A stretch of DNA of 7,288 nt from Pseudomonadota bacterium (GTDB lineage: Bacteria; Pseudomonadota; Alphaproteobacteria; Micropepsales; Micropepsaceae). Below, in pieces: positions 1 to 6,203 of this stretch; position 1 is the stretch's first letter, and the number at the start of each line of letters is the position of its first letter. The DNA lies in assembly GCA_021817355.1 (NCBI GenBank), contig JAKAVI010000419.1:1-7288 (forward strand), written 5' to 3'. Made by a program: the position numbers and the translations under genes. Below the pieces are notes generated by a model. The model did no database searches, was not told where the DNA came from, and saw nothing but the letters and a program-made list of their open reading frames with translations.

Positions 1-777
1 ATCTGTAATGTGCTGCATCTGTTTGAGGAACTCGGTAGCAAGATTGGTGATGGACTGTCAGAACTGACGCTAACAACGAATGGCACCCAACTTTCCCGCA
101 ATGCCCGACCACTGTGGGCCGCCGGCGTTCGCCGCATCAATGTTTCACTCGACAGTCGCGACAGCGCGCTCTTTGCCCAGATCACCCGCTGGGGTGAGCT
201 GAAGAAAGTTATGGCAGGCCTCGATGCGGCGCAGGAGGTTGGTCTAAAGGTTAAAATCAATATGGTGGCTCTGAAGGGACTGAATGACCAAGAAATCGTC
301 CCAATGATGTTATGGGCTCATAAACGGGGTATGGACCTCACCCTCATTGAAACCATGCCACTGGGTGAAATAGAGGAAGACCGTAGCGGCCGCTATCTGC
401 CGCTATCCCAGGTAAAGACCGACCTTTCGCGCCAGTTTAAGCTGGTACAGAGCGATCATCGCACAGGCGGCCCAGCCCGCTATTATGACGTCACAGAAAC
501 TGGCGGCAGGCTGGGACTTATCACGCCATTAAGCCATAATTTCTGTGAAAGCTGTAATCGTGTTCGTTTGACCTGTACGGGCACTCTTTATATGTGTCTG
601 GGTCAGGAGGACGCGGCGGATTTGCGTCACCCCTTGCGCGCGAGCAACGAGGATACACTTCTTCTGGCTGCCATCGACGAAGCCATTGGACGCAAACCCA
701 AGGGACACGACTTTGTAATCGACCGCACCCGGCGCTCCCCTGCCGTCGCCCGACACATGTCGATGACGGGAGGGTAG
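1..777 (+). CDS. moaA: GTP 3',8-cyclase MoaA, 3' part (5' end outside window)
   Basis: MoaA is a radical-SAM enzyme that, with MoaC, converts GTP to cyclic pyranopterin monophosphate, the first step of molybdenum cofactor synthesis in the cytoplasm. The frame is open from base 1 and gives 258 residues. The family is usually about 330-345 residues, so roughly 75-85 N-terminal residues, including the SAM-cluster CxxxCxxC motif, lie upstream. Visible signatures are [10 protein letters not shown] near residue 20, NVSLDS near residue 44, and the C-terminal second 4Fe-4S site. In that site C182, C185 and C199 fit the MoaA CX2CX13C pattern ([11 protein letters not shown], then LYMCLG). C192 is an extra cysteine between them. 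The protein ends in Met-Thr-Gly-Gly, matching the conserved C-terminal GG that MoaA inserts into its active site. The GTG at 10 is an internal codon, not a start. nadK follows after 5 bases, so co-transcription is likely. Confidence 0.96.
   Translation: MCNVLHLFEELGSKIGDGLSELTLTTNGTQLSRNARPLWAAGVRRINVSLDSRDSALFAQITRWGELKKVMAGLDAAQEVGLKVKINMVALKGLNDQEIVPMMLWAHKRGMDLTLIETMPLGEIEEDRSGRYLPLSQVKTDLSRQFKLVQSDHRTGGPARYYDVTETGGRLGLITPLSHNFCESCNRVRLTCTGTLYMCLGQEDAADLRHPLRASNEDTLLLAAIDEAIGRKPKGHDFVIDRTRRSPAVARHMSMTGG
768..774 (+). promoter_or_regulatory. nadK ribosome binding site inside the end of moaA
   Basis: GGGAGGG lies 8 bases before the ATG at 783 and is the best Shine-Dalgarno match near it. 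It supports that start rather than the upstream in-frame ATG at 594, which lies deep inside moaA. The same bases encode the final Gly-Gly of MoaA, so the site is doubly constrained. Confidence 0.7.
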
Positions 778-782
778 CTAAG

Positions 783-1541
783 ATGGTCAAGTTGCATTTT
801 GTTGCCTCGCCGGCCGAGGAAGCCCGCACCGCGCTCGGCCAATTGCGCGCGCGCTACAATGATGTTGGTGCCCGTGACGCCGAAATCATCGTCGCTCTGG
901 GCGGCGATGGTTTCATGTTACAAACACTTCACACTTTTCTAGGGCGTGGACAGGCCATTTATGGCATGAACCTCGGCACAGTAGGTTTTTTGATGAACGG
1001 CTTCGACGTAGAGGGGCTGGAGCAGAGGTTGGCCGCGGCTGAAGCTGCGCAGCTACACCCCTTGCGAATGCGGGCAACGAGTAATTTCAAGCTAGAAGAG
1101 GCTCTCGCCTTTAACGAAGTCTCGCTGCTGCGTCAGACAAGGCAAACCGCTAAAATCCGCATCCTTGTCGACGGTAAGACCCGTATCAACGAATTGGTGT
1201 GCGACGGAATATTGGTTTCTACACCAGCAGGCAGCACGGCTTATAATCTCTCCGCACACGGACCAATCCTACCGATCGACGCCGACTTGCTGGCGCTTAC
1301 CCCAATCAGCGCATTTCGTCCGCGCCGATGGCGAGGTGCACTTTTACCCCACCGCGCCCAAATCCGGTTCGAAGTTCTCGAGGCCGACAAACGGCCTGTG
1401 AGCGCCGTCGCCGACAACTTCGAAGTTCGGAATGTGACCACAGTTGAGGTGGCGGAAGACCGCTCAATCTCGGTTACTATGCTGTTCGACGCCGGCCACA
1501 GTCTCAGCGAACGCGTCGTACGCGAGCAGTTTCTTGACTAG
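783..1541 (+). CDS. nadK: NAD kinase (ATP-NAD kinase family)
   Basis: NAD kinase phosphorylates NAD to NADP using ATP or polyphosphate in the cytoplasm and is normally essential. The product is 252 residues, the usual size of the short alphaproteobacterial form. The GGDG motif is at residues 40-43, with the putative catalytic Asp at 42. Next come [10 protein letters not shown] near 61-70, the NE pair at 111-112, and [14 protein letters not shown] at 141-154 (NAD-binding loop). [18 protein letters not shown] and KRPVSAVAD follow in the C-terminal beta-sandwich domain. The ATG at 783 is chosen because it has a strong SD and begins where family members begin (VKLHFVAS). The frame is open back to 594, but that stretch is moaA read in another frame. 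Small departures from the usual sequence, such as VADN where VADH is common, do not suggest loss of function. It probably shares a transcript with moaA. Confidence 0.95.
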   Translation: MVKLHFVASPAEEARTALGQLRARYNDVGARDAEIIVALGGDGFMLQTLHTFLGRGQAIYGMNLGTVGFLMNGFDVEGLEQRLAAAEAAQLHPLRMRATSNFKLEEALAFNEVSLLRQTRQTAKIRILVDGKTRINELVCDGILVSTPAGSTAYNLSAHGPILPIDADLLALTPISAFRPRRWRGALLPHRAQIRFEVLEADKRPVSAVADNFEVRNVTTVEVAEDRSISVTMLFDAGHSLSERVVREQFLD

Positions 1542-1552
1542 ACTGACAGTCT
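1540..1552. repeat. Short inverted repeat after nadK
   Basis: AGACT-GAC-AGTCT is a perfect 5-bp inverted repeat with a 3-base centre. It starts within the nadK stop codon, at the head of the 75-base gap before the response regulator gene. It is too short, and lacks a following T-run, to be called an intrinsic terminator. It could be an operator half-site pair or chance. Confidence 0.25.
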
Positions 1553-1616
1553 TCACTTCACGTTAAGAGAAACCCGCTAGCCTCGTGCTCGCCAGTGGGA
1601 ACATGATGGATCAGAC

Positions 1617-2153
1617 ATGGGCGGCTATCGCTTCGACCGCTTAAGGCTGCTCGTCGTCGACGACAATGCGCATATGCGTAGACTTGTTACCACTATCCTG
1701 CTCGCCTTCGGCGTGGAGAATGTCTACAAGGCTGAAACGACCAACGACGCCTGGCAGGCTATGCGTGATGTAAATCCTGACGTCATCTTTCTCGATTCCA
1801 TGGCTGATGGAGTAAGTGGCATAGAACTTGTACGCTTGGTGCGCACCTCTGCAGCAAGCCCAAACCCGTTTGTTCCTATCATCATGATGAGCGGACAAGC
1901 GCGCCCCGGGCGTGTGCTCCAGGCCCGCGATGCTGGCTGTAACGAGTTCCTGGCCAAGCCGGTAACTGTCAACGGCATTATGGCCAAGTTAATCTCGGTA
2001 ATCGAGAATCCGCGTCCCTTTGTACGCACAAAGTCTTATTTTGGTCCCTGTCGTCGCCGGCGGGAACTGGCGCAATTTGGTGTCGTCGAACGCCGGAGCA
2101 GCAAATCCAATGGTACTGCAACTGAGGCCAATGCCCTCGATGCGGTAGCCTAA
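1617..2153 (+). CDS. CheY-like single-domain response regulator with basic C-terminal tail
   Basis: This is a cytoplasmic phospho-receiver protein of 178 residues. The receiver domain spans about residues 9-128 and carries all the expected residues: acidic pair D15/D16 (VVDDN), phospho-acceptor D60 (IFLD), S92 in the Thr/Ser position (IMMSG), switch aromatic F111 and K114 (AKP). It should therefore be phosphorylatable. No DNA-binding or enzymatic output domain follows. Instead there is a tail of about 50 residues with PRPFVRTKSYFGPCRRRR at 132-149. This resembles an RPFVR..YFGPDRRRR tail I recall from alphaproteobacterial receiver proteins, here with Cys145 where Asp is usual. The start has only a weak GGA at 1608-1610. 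The next gene overlaps its stop codon, so the two products are probably made together. No histidine kinase is in the window, so the input signal is unknown. A chemotaxis or motility link is possible but not shown. Confidence 0.88.
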   Translation: MGGYRFDRLRLLVVDDNAHMRRLVTTILLAFGVENVYKAETTNDAWQAMRDVNPDVIFLDSMADGVSGIELVRLVRTSAASPNPFVPIIMMSGQARPGRVLQARDAGCNEFLAKPVTVNGIMAKLISVIENPRPFVRTKSYFGPCRRRRELAQFGVVERRSSKSNGTATEANALDAVA

Positions 2154-2155
2154 TG
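2151..2155 (+). promoter_or_regulatory. Stop/start overlap TAATG (translational coupling)
   Basis: The TAA stop of the response regulator (2151-2153) shares its last A with the ATG of the HPt-like gene (2153-2155). No convincing Shine-Dalgarno sequence precedes that ATG; the upstream bases read GATGCGGTAGCC. Reinitiation by ribosomes finishing the upstream gene is the likely way it is translated, which would tie the two protein amounts together. Confidence 0.75.
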
Positions 2156-2659
2156 CGAAAGGTCAAGACACTGAGCAAGAAACTGCCAATCGAGATCTTC
2201 ATGCCGCCCAATATGCTCAAGGCGCGCGTAGGCGGCCGCTTTGCTGGCATCGACATGGCCGCCATTAAGCGCGCAGAAGCCGCGCTAGAGGAACTATCCC
2301 CTGAATTCTCCGATTGGATAAGTAAAGATACGGCGGCGCTCAGAAACTCATATGTTGCCTATCGAAAGAATCCGGATACGCGCAGTCGTGCGCATTTGAC
2401 CCAGACAGCCAATCACTTGCGAAAAACCGTGGAGAATTTTGGCTTTCCGCTCATAAGCCGCGTCGCGGCCTCGCTTTGCAACCTGCTATCGCACCTCGAT
2501 CGTTCGGCATCGGCGAATCTTGTTGAAGCGCATGTCAACGCGATTCAGATAATCTGTAAACAGAGAAATATTCTCGACCCTTTAGATCCAACTGCCAATC
2601 TGCTGGCAGAGGAGCTTGAGAAGCAAGTGATGGAATCGCTATCCGCGTCCGACGCTTAG
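2153..2659 (+). CDS. HPt-like protein lacking the phospho-histidine (pseudo-HPt)
   Basis: The protein has 168 residues, is predicted mostly helical, and has no membrane segment or signal peptide. The N-terminal part (EIFMPPNMLKARVGG near 14-28, then IDMAAIKRAEAALEEL) and the later FGFPLISRVAASLCNLL match an alphaproteobacterial HPt-domain family that I recall beside receiver genes. In HPt domains the phosphorylated histidine sits in an AHxLKGxxxxxG motif. Here the aligned stretch is ANHLRKTVENFG (residues 86-97). Asn87 occupies the histidine position, a His follows one place later at 88, and Lys-Gly is replaced by Arg-Lys. The surrounding helix pattern and the downstream Phe-Gly-Phe-Pro are intact, and the reading frame is clean, so this does not look like a decayed gene. 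If the alignment is right, the protein cannot relay phosphate in the usual way. It may instead bind the neighbouring receiver without phosphotransfer. His88 as a shifted acceptor is the alternative. Confidence 0.72.
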   Translation: MRKVKTLSKKLPIEIFMPPNMLKARVGGRFAGIDMAAIKRAEAALEELSPEFSDWISKDTAALRNSYVAYRKNPDTRSRAHLTQTANHLRKTVENFGFPLISRVAASLCNLLSHLDRSASANLVEAHVNAIQIICKQRNILDPLDPTANLLAEELEKQVMESLSASDA

Positions 2660-2825
2660 GGTCCGTTCCTAAATGACCCCTACAGGCTTTTGCGATAATC
2701 CGCGATCAACGGCGTGCTCGCGATTAAGAATTGACCCGCTTTTCTATCCGAGCCCTTAGCGCTTAAATTCGAAATCTTTCAACGCCGCACTCTCGGCTGA
2801 CCTTGGGGCATCCGCACGTCAGAGC
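2660..2825. other. Gap between converging genes
   Basis: These 166 bases separate the ends of the HPt-like gene (+) and the Nudix gene (-). The only structure I see is a weak inverted repeat, AATcCGCGA (2697-2705) against TCGCGATT (2718-2725), with one bulged base and a 12-base loop. No T-run follows on either strand, so it is not a typical intrinsic terminator. No credible gene is present. Confidence 0.5.
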
Positions 2826-3602
2826 TTAAATCGATTCCTTGAGTAAGGCCTGTGTCTGGTCATAACCGGCGTCGTCACGAATGCGCAGCACACTGCCTTC
2901 CGGGGTTTCCTCAATCCATGGCGTGACTGTCAGCGGACGACTGTCACGGGCGGCCTTCAATGCAGCTGCCACGCTCCCTGATTTTTCTAGCTTCATGAGA
3001 TTGAGCTTAGTCGGGAAAATCACATTCCACCGCTTGCGGTCCGAAATTGCATCCTGCGGTGTAATCCACACCGAATCGACGGACTCGCGACCATCATGCG
3101 TACCAATCTGTCCGGTCGGCGCCTCAGCAACAAAGAAATGCGTATCAAAACGCTTGGGCATATTTTTGGGCGTGATCCAATGCGCAAAGTGCACCAGCCG
3201 ATCATAAGCCAATCTCAGCCCTTCCCGCTGCAACATTTCAAGTAGCGAGACTTCCTGGGTTTCTAGACGCTGACGGTAACTCGCCAGTTCATTGAGGCGC
3301 GTGCCTGACACCAATTCGGTTCGACCGTTTGAGCGGGCGTAAAGTATGCCGCTTTCTTCAAACGCCTCGCGAATGGCGGCCGCCATAAGTCCGTGTAGAT
3401 TAGTGTCTACGGCATCAATGCCATCTGCATACTGGCGTAACTCTTCATGGCCGTCGGCAGCCGTGACCTTGCCACCGGGAAAAACGAGCGCTCCGGCGAC
3501 GAAGTCGATTTGATGGTGCCGTTTGACCATAAAGACTTCGAGGCCGTGCGCGCCATCGCGGACGATCAGAATGGTGGCGGCGGGTATGGTGGTATCAGGC
3601 AT
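2826..3602 (-). CDS. Nudix hydrolase with expanded Nudix box (NUDT19-like)
   Basis: Nudix enzymes hydrolyse nucleoside diphosphates linked to another group, using divalent metal. The product has 258 residues. The N-terminal strand region (PAATILIVRDG, EVFMVKR) is followed by FPGGKV at 41-46 and then AAIREAFEESGIL at 75-87. R78, E79, E82, E83 and G85 match the REUxEExGU half of the Nudix box. The first half is spread out: 33 residues separate G44 from R78 where the classical box has 13, an insertion of about 20. Such insertions occur in the NUDT7/NUDT19 group, some of which cleave CoA derivatives, so a CoA-type substrate is possible but unproven. The C-terminal half (HFAHWITPKNMPKRFDTHFFVA) also fits that group. 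It is the last gene of the minus-strand block, 52 bases after the transglycosylase. The start at 3602 has GAGGGA just upstream, next to a small hairpin. Confidence 0.88.
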   Translation of the reverse strand: MPDTTIPAATILIVRDGAHGLEVFMVKRHHQIDFVAGALVFPGGKVTAADGHEELRQYADGIDAVDTNLHGLMAAAIREAFEESGILYARSNGRTELVSGTRLNELASYRQRLETQEVSLLEMLQREGLRLAYDRLVHFAHWITPKNMPKRFDTHFFVAEAPTGQIGTHDGRESVDSVWITPQDAISDRKRWNVIFPTKLNLMKLEKSGSVAAALKAARDSRPLTVTPWIEETPEGSVLRIRDDAGYDQTQALLKESI

Positions 3603-3604
3603 GG

Positions 3605-3625
3605 TCCCTCACTTGTTCCCAAGTG
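3605..3625 (-). promoter_or_regulatory. Hairpin with GGAA tetraloop abutting the Nudix Shine-Dalgarno
   Basis: Read on the minus strand, CACTTG-GGAA-CAAGTG (3625 down to 3610) forms a perfect 6-bp stem closed by a GNRA-type tetraloop. The Shine-Dalgarno GAGGGA (3610 down to 3605) begins with the last stem base, and the ATG follows at 3602. There is no T-run, so termination is unlikely. A role in ribosome access or in setting an mRNA 5' end within the operon transcript is an inference. Confidence 0.45.
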
Positions 3626-3654
3626 TAGGCACAGATCCGCCAACTGGCCAAGCT

Positions 3655-4587
3655 TTAGCTGTTCTTCGGGTGGCCATTGGCGGAAAGCACGTTGGCCGGA
3701 TCAAGGGCCGCCAGGATACTCATCACCTCAGGGCTCAGAGAGAAGGGAGCCTGCGGGAGGGGAATGCTCTCCAGAGGGGCCGATGCCGGAACATAGCGGA
3801 AGAGGCCGAGGGTTGACAGATCACCCGGAGCCTGCGTCGCGGCAAAAAAGCTTTGCACCGCAGACCTATCCGGCTTCGCAACATCTAGCGTCGGCAGGGC
3901 TGCTTGGACGCTGTTGCCGCCCGGAGTTGGTGTTGGACCGATCTCGCGCCGAGCGGCCAAATATTCTGTGCCGGGCTGGCGCAGCGCCCACTGATAGACC
4001 TCACCTACCGTCTTTGGTGTCCCATTACCGTGATAGAACACTGCGCGGTTGACAGTGGCAGCAGCTGGAAAACACGCAGCAGCGTCCGCATTTGGCTGAT
4101 GAGTAGCCATCTCAATCAATCGGCAAGCTGCCGGGGCACCAAGAAAGTGAGCAGCGTAGAGCTCCCCGCCGCAGACATTGCGGCCAAGACGGACCTGCAT
4201 CTGGGAGCGCGTTTGTTGGGCATATTCACCAGCCATCAACGCCGAAATCTTTGGGTCGTTACGCAGCGACAGTATTGCTGCTAGGTCTGCCTGATTGGCG
4301 ACGGCATAGTGGCCATCGGGTTCGCGTTGAATGGCATTGGCGTAGGAGCTCAAGCCAAATTTGGCACCGTATTGCTTGACCATTCCAAGCCAAGTCTGCT
4401 GCACAAACTGAAAAAGACCGGAGGCGGAAGAATCTACGGCATGTGCATCTGGGCGTAAACTGCTTTCGCACATTGCCGTGCCCAGCAGATATCTGAAATC
4501 AGAGCCTGTCTCAGCGCTCGCCTGCCGAAGGGCATTAATTACCTCCGAACGTAACGACGTATCTGGTCCGGTAGACGATGGAATCAT
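3655..4587 (-). CDS. SLT-type lytic transglycosylase
   Basis: Lytic transglycosylases cleave the MurNAc-GlcNAc bond of peptidoglycan and leave a 1,6-anhydro end. The product has 310 residues. The SLT-like domain covers roughly residues 30-115. E41 in CESSLRP is the likely catalytic glutamate, followed by SASGLFQF (54-61) and TWLGMVKQYG, the standard ES...GLxQF arrangement. The later LYAAHFLGAPAACRLIE and ACFPAAATVNRAVFYHGNG match an alphaproteobacterial family I know mainly as transglycosylase SLT domain-containing proteins. The C-terminal third is rich in Pro, Ala and Ser and looks unstructured. There is no obvious signal peptide or membrane segment, and the frame closes at a stop (4612-4614) with no upstream start codon, so a hidden signal sequence is unlikely. 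How it reaches the periplasm is therefore unclear. An AGGA sits 12 bases before the ATG, a long spacing. It lies between the HIT and Nudix genes in the same orientation. Confidence 0.87.
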   Translation of the reverse strand: MIPSSTGPDTSLRSEVINALRQASAETGSDFRYLLGTAMCESSLRPDAHAVDSSASGLFQFVQQTWLGMVKQYGAKFGLSSYANAIQREPDGHYAVANQADLAAILSLRNDPKISALMAGEYAQQTRSQMQVRLGRNVCGGELYAAHFLGAPAACRLIEMATHQPNADAAACFPAAATVNRAVFYHGNGTPKTVGEVYQWALRQPGTEYLAARREIGPTPTPGGNSVQAALPTLDVAKPDRSAVQSFFAATQAPGDLSTLGLFRYVPASAPLESIPLPQAPFSLSPEVMSILAALDPANVLSANGHPKNS

Positions 4588-4654
4588 CGGCTGTAATTGT
4601 CCTGCGTCGCCCTAAGCCAAACTCGATAGTGGTACCGCAGTAGCATCATCGTGG

Positions 4655-5059
4655 TTAAAGACCGGTAACCAGGTCGTCGATCATCGTCTGGCGGGCCTGC
4701 GCGCTATAGGGCTCTGCACCCGCCTTACCCCATACCGGCCCAGGCCAAGCCACATCGACCTCCCGTCGCGCCACCACATGGACGTGTAGTTGCGCCACTA
4801 TATTACCCAACACACCAATATTGATCTTGTCTGGCTGACAAATGCGCTGGAGCCCTTTGGAGGCTCGCTGCAGTTCTTGAAGCAGGACCAGGGCTTCGCC
4901 ATGACTAAGGTCGTGAAGCTCACGAACCTTAGCACGACGCGGAATCAGGATGACCCAGGGAAAGCGGGCATCATCCATCAAGCGCACCGTGCAAAGTGCC
5001 CAGTCCGCAACCCACACAGTGTCTGTGGCAAGGCGGGGATCGAGTTCAAATCGTTCCAT
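4655..5059 (-). CDS. HIT-family hydrolase
   Basis: HIT proteins are small cytoplasmic nucleotide hydrolases or transferases that use a central histidine of an HxHxH-type motif. With the start at 5059 the product is 134 residues (MERFELDPRLATDTVWV...). The motif reads GNIVAQLHVHVVAR, residues 85-98. The first His of the classical triad is Gln90, while H92 (the usual nucleophile position) and H94 are kept. Gln at the first position is, to my knowledge, common in this alphaproteobacterial branch. Upstream, LMDDARFPWVILIPRR (27-42) and ELHDLS fit the family, as does WPGPVWG after the motif. The frame is open upstream to an ATG at 5119, but that start would add 20 poorly conserved residues and run into thiO. 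The ATG at 5059 has a GGAG seven bases ahead. thiO ends 19 bases upstream, so the two are probably co-transcribed. The substrate cannot be read from the sequence. Confidence 0.9.
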   Translation of the reverse strand: MERFELDPRLATDTVWVADWALCTVRLMDDARFPWVILIPRRAKVRELHDLSHGEALVLLQELQRASKGLQRICQPDKINIGVLGNIVAQLHVHVVARREVDVAWPGPVWGKAGAEPYSAQARQTMIDDLVTGL

Positions 5060-5062
5060 AAA

Positions 5063-5070
5063 GGAGCTCC
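5063..5070 (-). promoter_or_regulatory. Ribosome binding site deciding the HIT gene start
   Basis: On the minus strand GGAG (5070-5067) lies 7 bases before the ATG at 5059. It is half of the palindrome GGAGCTCC. It lies in the 19-base gap after thiO and favours the short HIT start over the ATG at 5119. Confidence 0.6.
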
Positions 5071-5078
5071 AACGCAAT

Positions 5079-6173
5079 CTATGGCGACTGATCGAAGCGA
5101 GCCGGAGAGAACGCCGCAATCTCCTCTGCGGGCTTCTGCTTCAGGATGAGTTGTGTCAGGACCTCGGCCAAGGCGGGAGCAAACAGGATCCCATTGCGAT
5201 ATTGGCCGCCAGCGATGAAAAATCCGGGGGTACCGCTCTCGCCAATAATAGGCAGGCCATCGCTGCTCGCCGGCCGTAGCCCCGCCCAATGCTCGCGCAA
5301 GGGCCAGTGCCTAAGTCCAGGCACCAGCGCGTGAGCACGCTCTAAAAGCCAGGCCCGGGCATGGCCTGAGGGCATGGTGTCAAATCCGGCTTCTTCGACC
5401 GTTGCCCCGACCAAGACTCGGTCCTTGCGCGGGACCAGGTAAACGCCGCAGCCCCACAGCAAGGGCCCGGGCAGCGCCTCACCGGCAGGAGCAGCAAGTG
5501 CCAACATTTCGCCCTTGACCGGGCGAATAGGCAGATCCGCGGGCAGTCCGCCGATCTGACCAGACCACGCCCCGGCTGCGAGCACGACCGCCTCGGCACG
5601 ATGAATACGGAAGGCCGTAAGAACAACGAGTTCGCCGGTTTCGGACTGCTCGACGCGGACAGCGGCCTCGTTGGCGGACAGCTTTACACCCGCTCGGATG
5701 GCGGCATTTGTCAGAGCCTGTCCCAACGCCCGGTTGTCCACCTGCGCATCGAGGGGCGCCCAAAGTGCCCCCGCAATATCCGCTGACAACATGGGTGCAC
5801 GCCTACGGGCCTGCTCGGGATCAAGAAATTCGGCCTGCCCGCCCATGGCGTCTCGTTGCAGCCGCTCAGCTTCATCGGAACTTGCCGGAACTATCAAGGC
5901 TCCGTCCTGGCGATACGCGATCTCTACCCCCGAAGCGGCTTCTAGTTCTTTGGCAAACTCAGGCCATAGATCTCGTGATCTGCGCCCGAATTGAACCTGC
6001 GGGGAGCCCGCCACGCCAGCTTCGGCGGTTGCCGCGATCATGCCGGCGGAGGCATAGGTCGCGCCACGTGCCGGCTGCGCACGATCCAATACCAGCACCT
6101 GCGCCCCGGTCTTGGCCAAGCGCCAAGCAATTGCAAGCCCGGCTACCCCCGCACCAATGATGATGACCTTCAT
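5079..6173 (-). CDS. thiO: Glycine oxidase ThiO (FAD-dependent)
   Basis: ThiO oxidises glycine with oxygen to the imine (dehydroglycine) used to build the thiazole ring of thiamine, releasing hydrogen peroxide. The product has 364 residues, normal for the DAO/ThiO family. The N-terminus VIIIGAGVAGLAIAWRLA is a Rossmann FAD-binding motif with GxGxxG at 7-12, followed by LDRAQPARGATYASAGMIAA, the ThiO-type GAT..AAGM region. AEAVVLAAGAWS and IRPVKGEMLAL lie mid-protein. The C-terminal EHWAGLRPASSDGLPIIG and GGQYRNGILFAP hold R300 and R326, which by motif correspond to the substrate-binding arginines of the Bacillus subtilis enzyme. The start has GGAA close upstream. No other thiamine gene and no TPP riboswitch signature is visible, so the thiamine role is inferred from family. 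A related amino-acid oxidase is the alternative. It is probably the first gene of the minus-strand block. Confidence 0.86.
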   Translation of the reverse strand: MKVIIIGAGVAGLAIAWRLAKTGAQVLVLDRAQPARGATYASAGMIAATAEAGVAGSPQVQFGRRSRDLWPEFAKELEAASGVEIAYRQDGALIVPASSDEAERLQRDAMGGQAEFLDPEQARRRAPMLSADIAGALWAPLDAQVDNRALGQALTNAAIRAGVKLSANEAAVRVEQSETGELVVLTAFRIHRAEAVVLAAGAWSGQIGGLPADLPIRPVKGEMLALAAPAGEALPGPLLWGCGVYLVPRKDRVLVGATVEEAGFDTMPSGHARAWLLERAHALVPGLRHWPLREHWAGLRPASSDGLPIIGESGTPGFFIAGGQYRNGILFAPALAEVLTQLILKQKPAEEIAAFSPARFDQSP

Positions 6174-6203
6174 GTGCTTCCGTTTGCACCCTTAATTCGC
6201 CCC

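Noticed and set aside
594..782. Upstream extension of nadK to the ATG at 594
   Set aside because: It lies entirely inside moaA in another frame, has no family similarity, and the ATG at 783 has a strong SD at the expected family start.
1534..1568. Promoter for the response regulator from TTGACT at 1534
   Set aside because: No acceptable -10 hexamer occurs at 16-18 bases; TTAAGA lies 23 bases away.
1603..1644. Short out-of-frame open frame overlapping the response regulator start
   Set aside because: Only 13 codons, from two ATGs with a weak GTGGGA upstream. A leader-peptide role is conceivable but nothing else supports it.
2697..2725. Intrinsic terminator between the converging genes
   Set aside because: The stem is five pairs plus a bulge and three more, with a 12-base loop and no T-run on either side.
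2673..2759. 28-codon open frame in the gap between converging genes
   Set aside because: No ribosome binding site precedes it and the peptide matches nothing I recognise; the length is expected by chance.
3447..4052. 201-residue open frame on the + strand across the Nudix and transglycosylase genes
   Set aside because: It runs antisense to two well-supported genes and their gap, with no domain signature.
5060..5119. Longer HIT start at 5119
   Set aside because: It adds an Arg/Ser-rich 20-residue stretch unlike the family and overlaps thiO; the ATG at 5059 has a well-placed GGAG.
5708..6160. 150-residue open frame on the + strand antisense to thiO
   Set aside because: Its composition (Pro/Arg/Ala-rich, low complexity) is typical of GC-rich antisense reading, with no recognisable domain.
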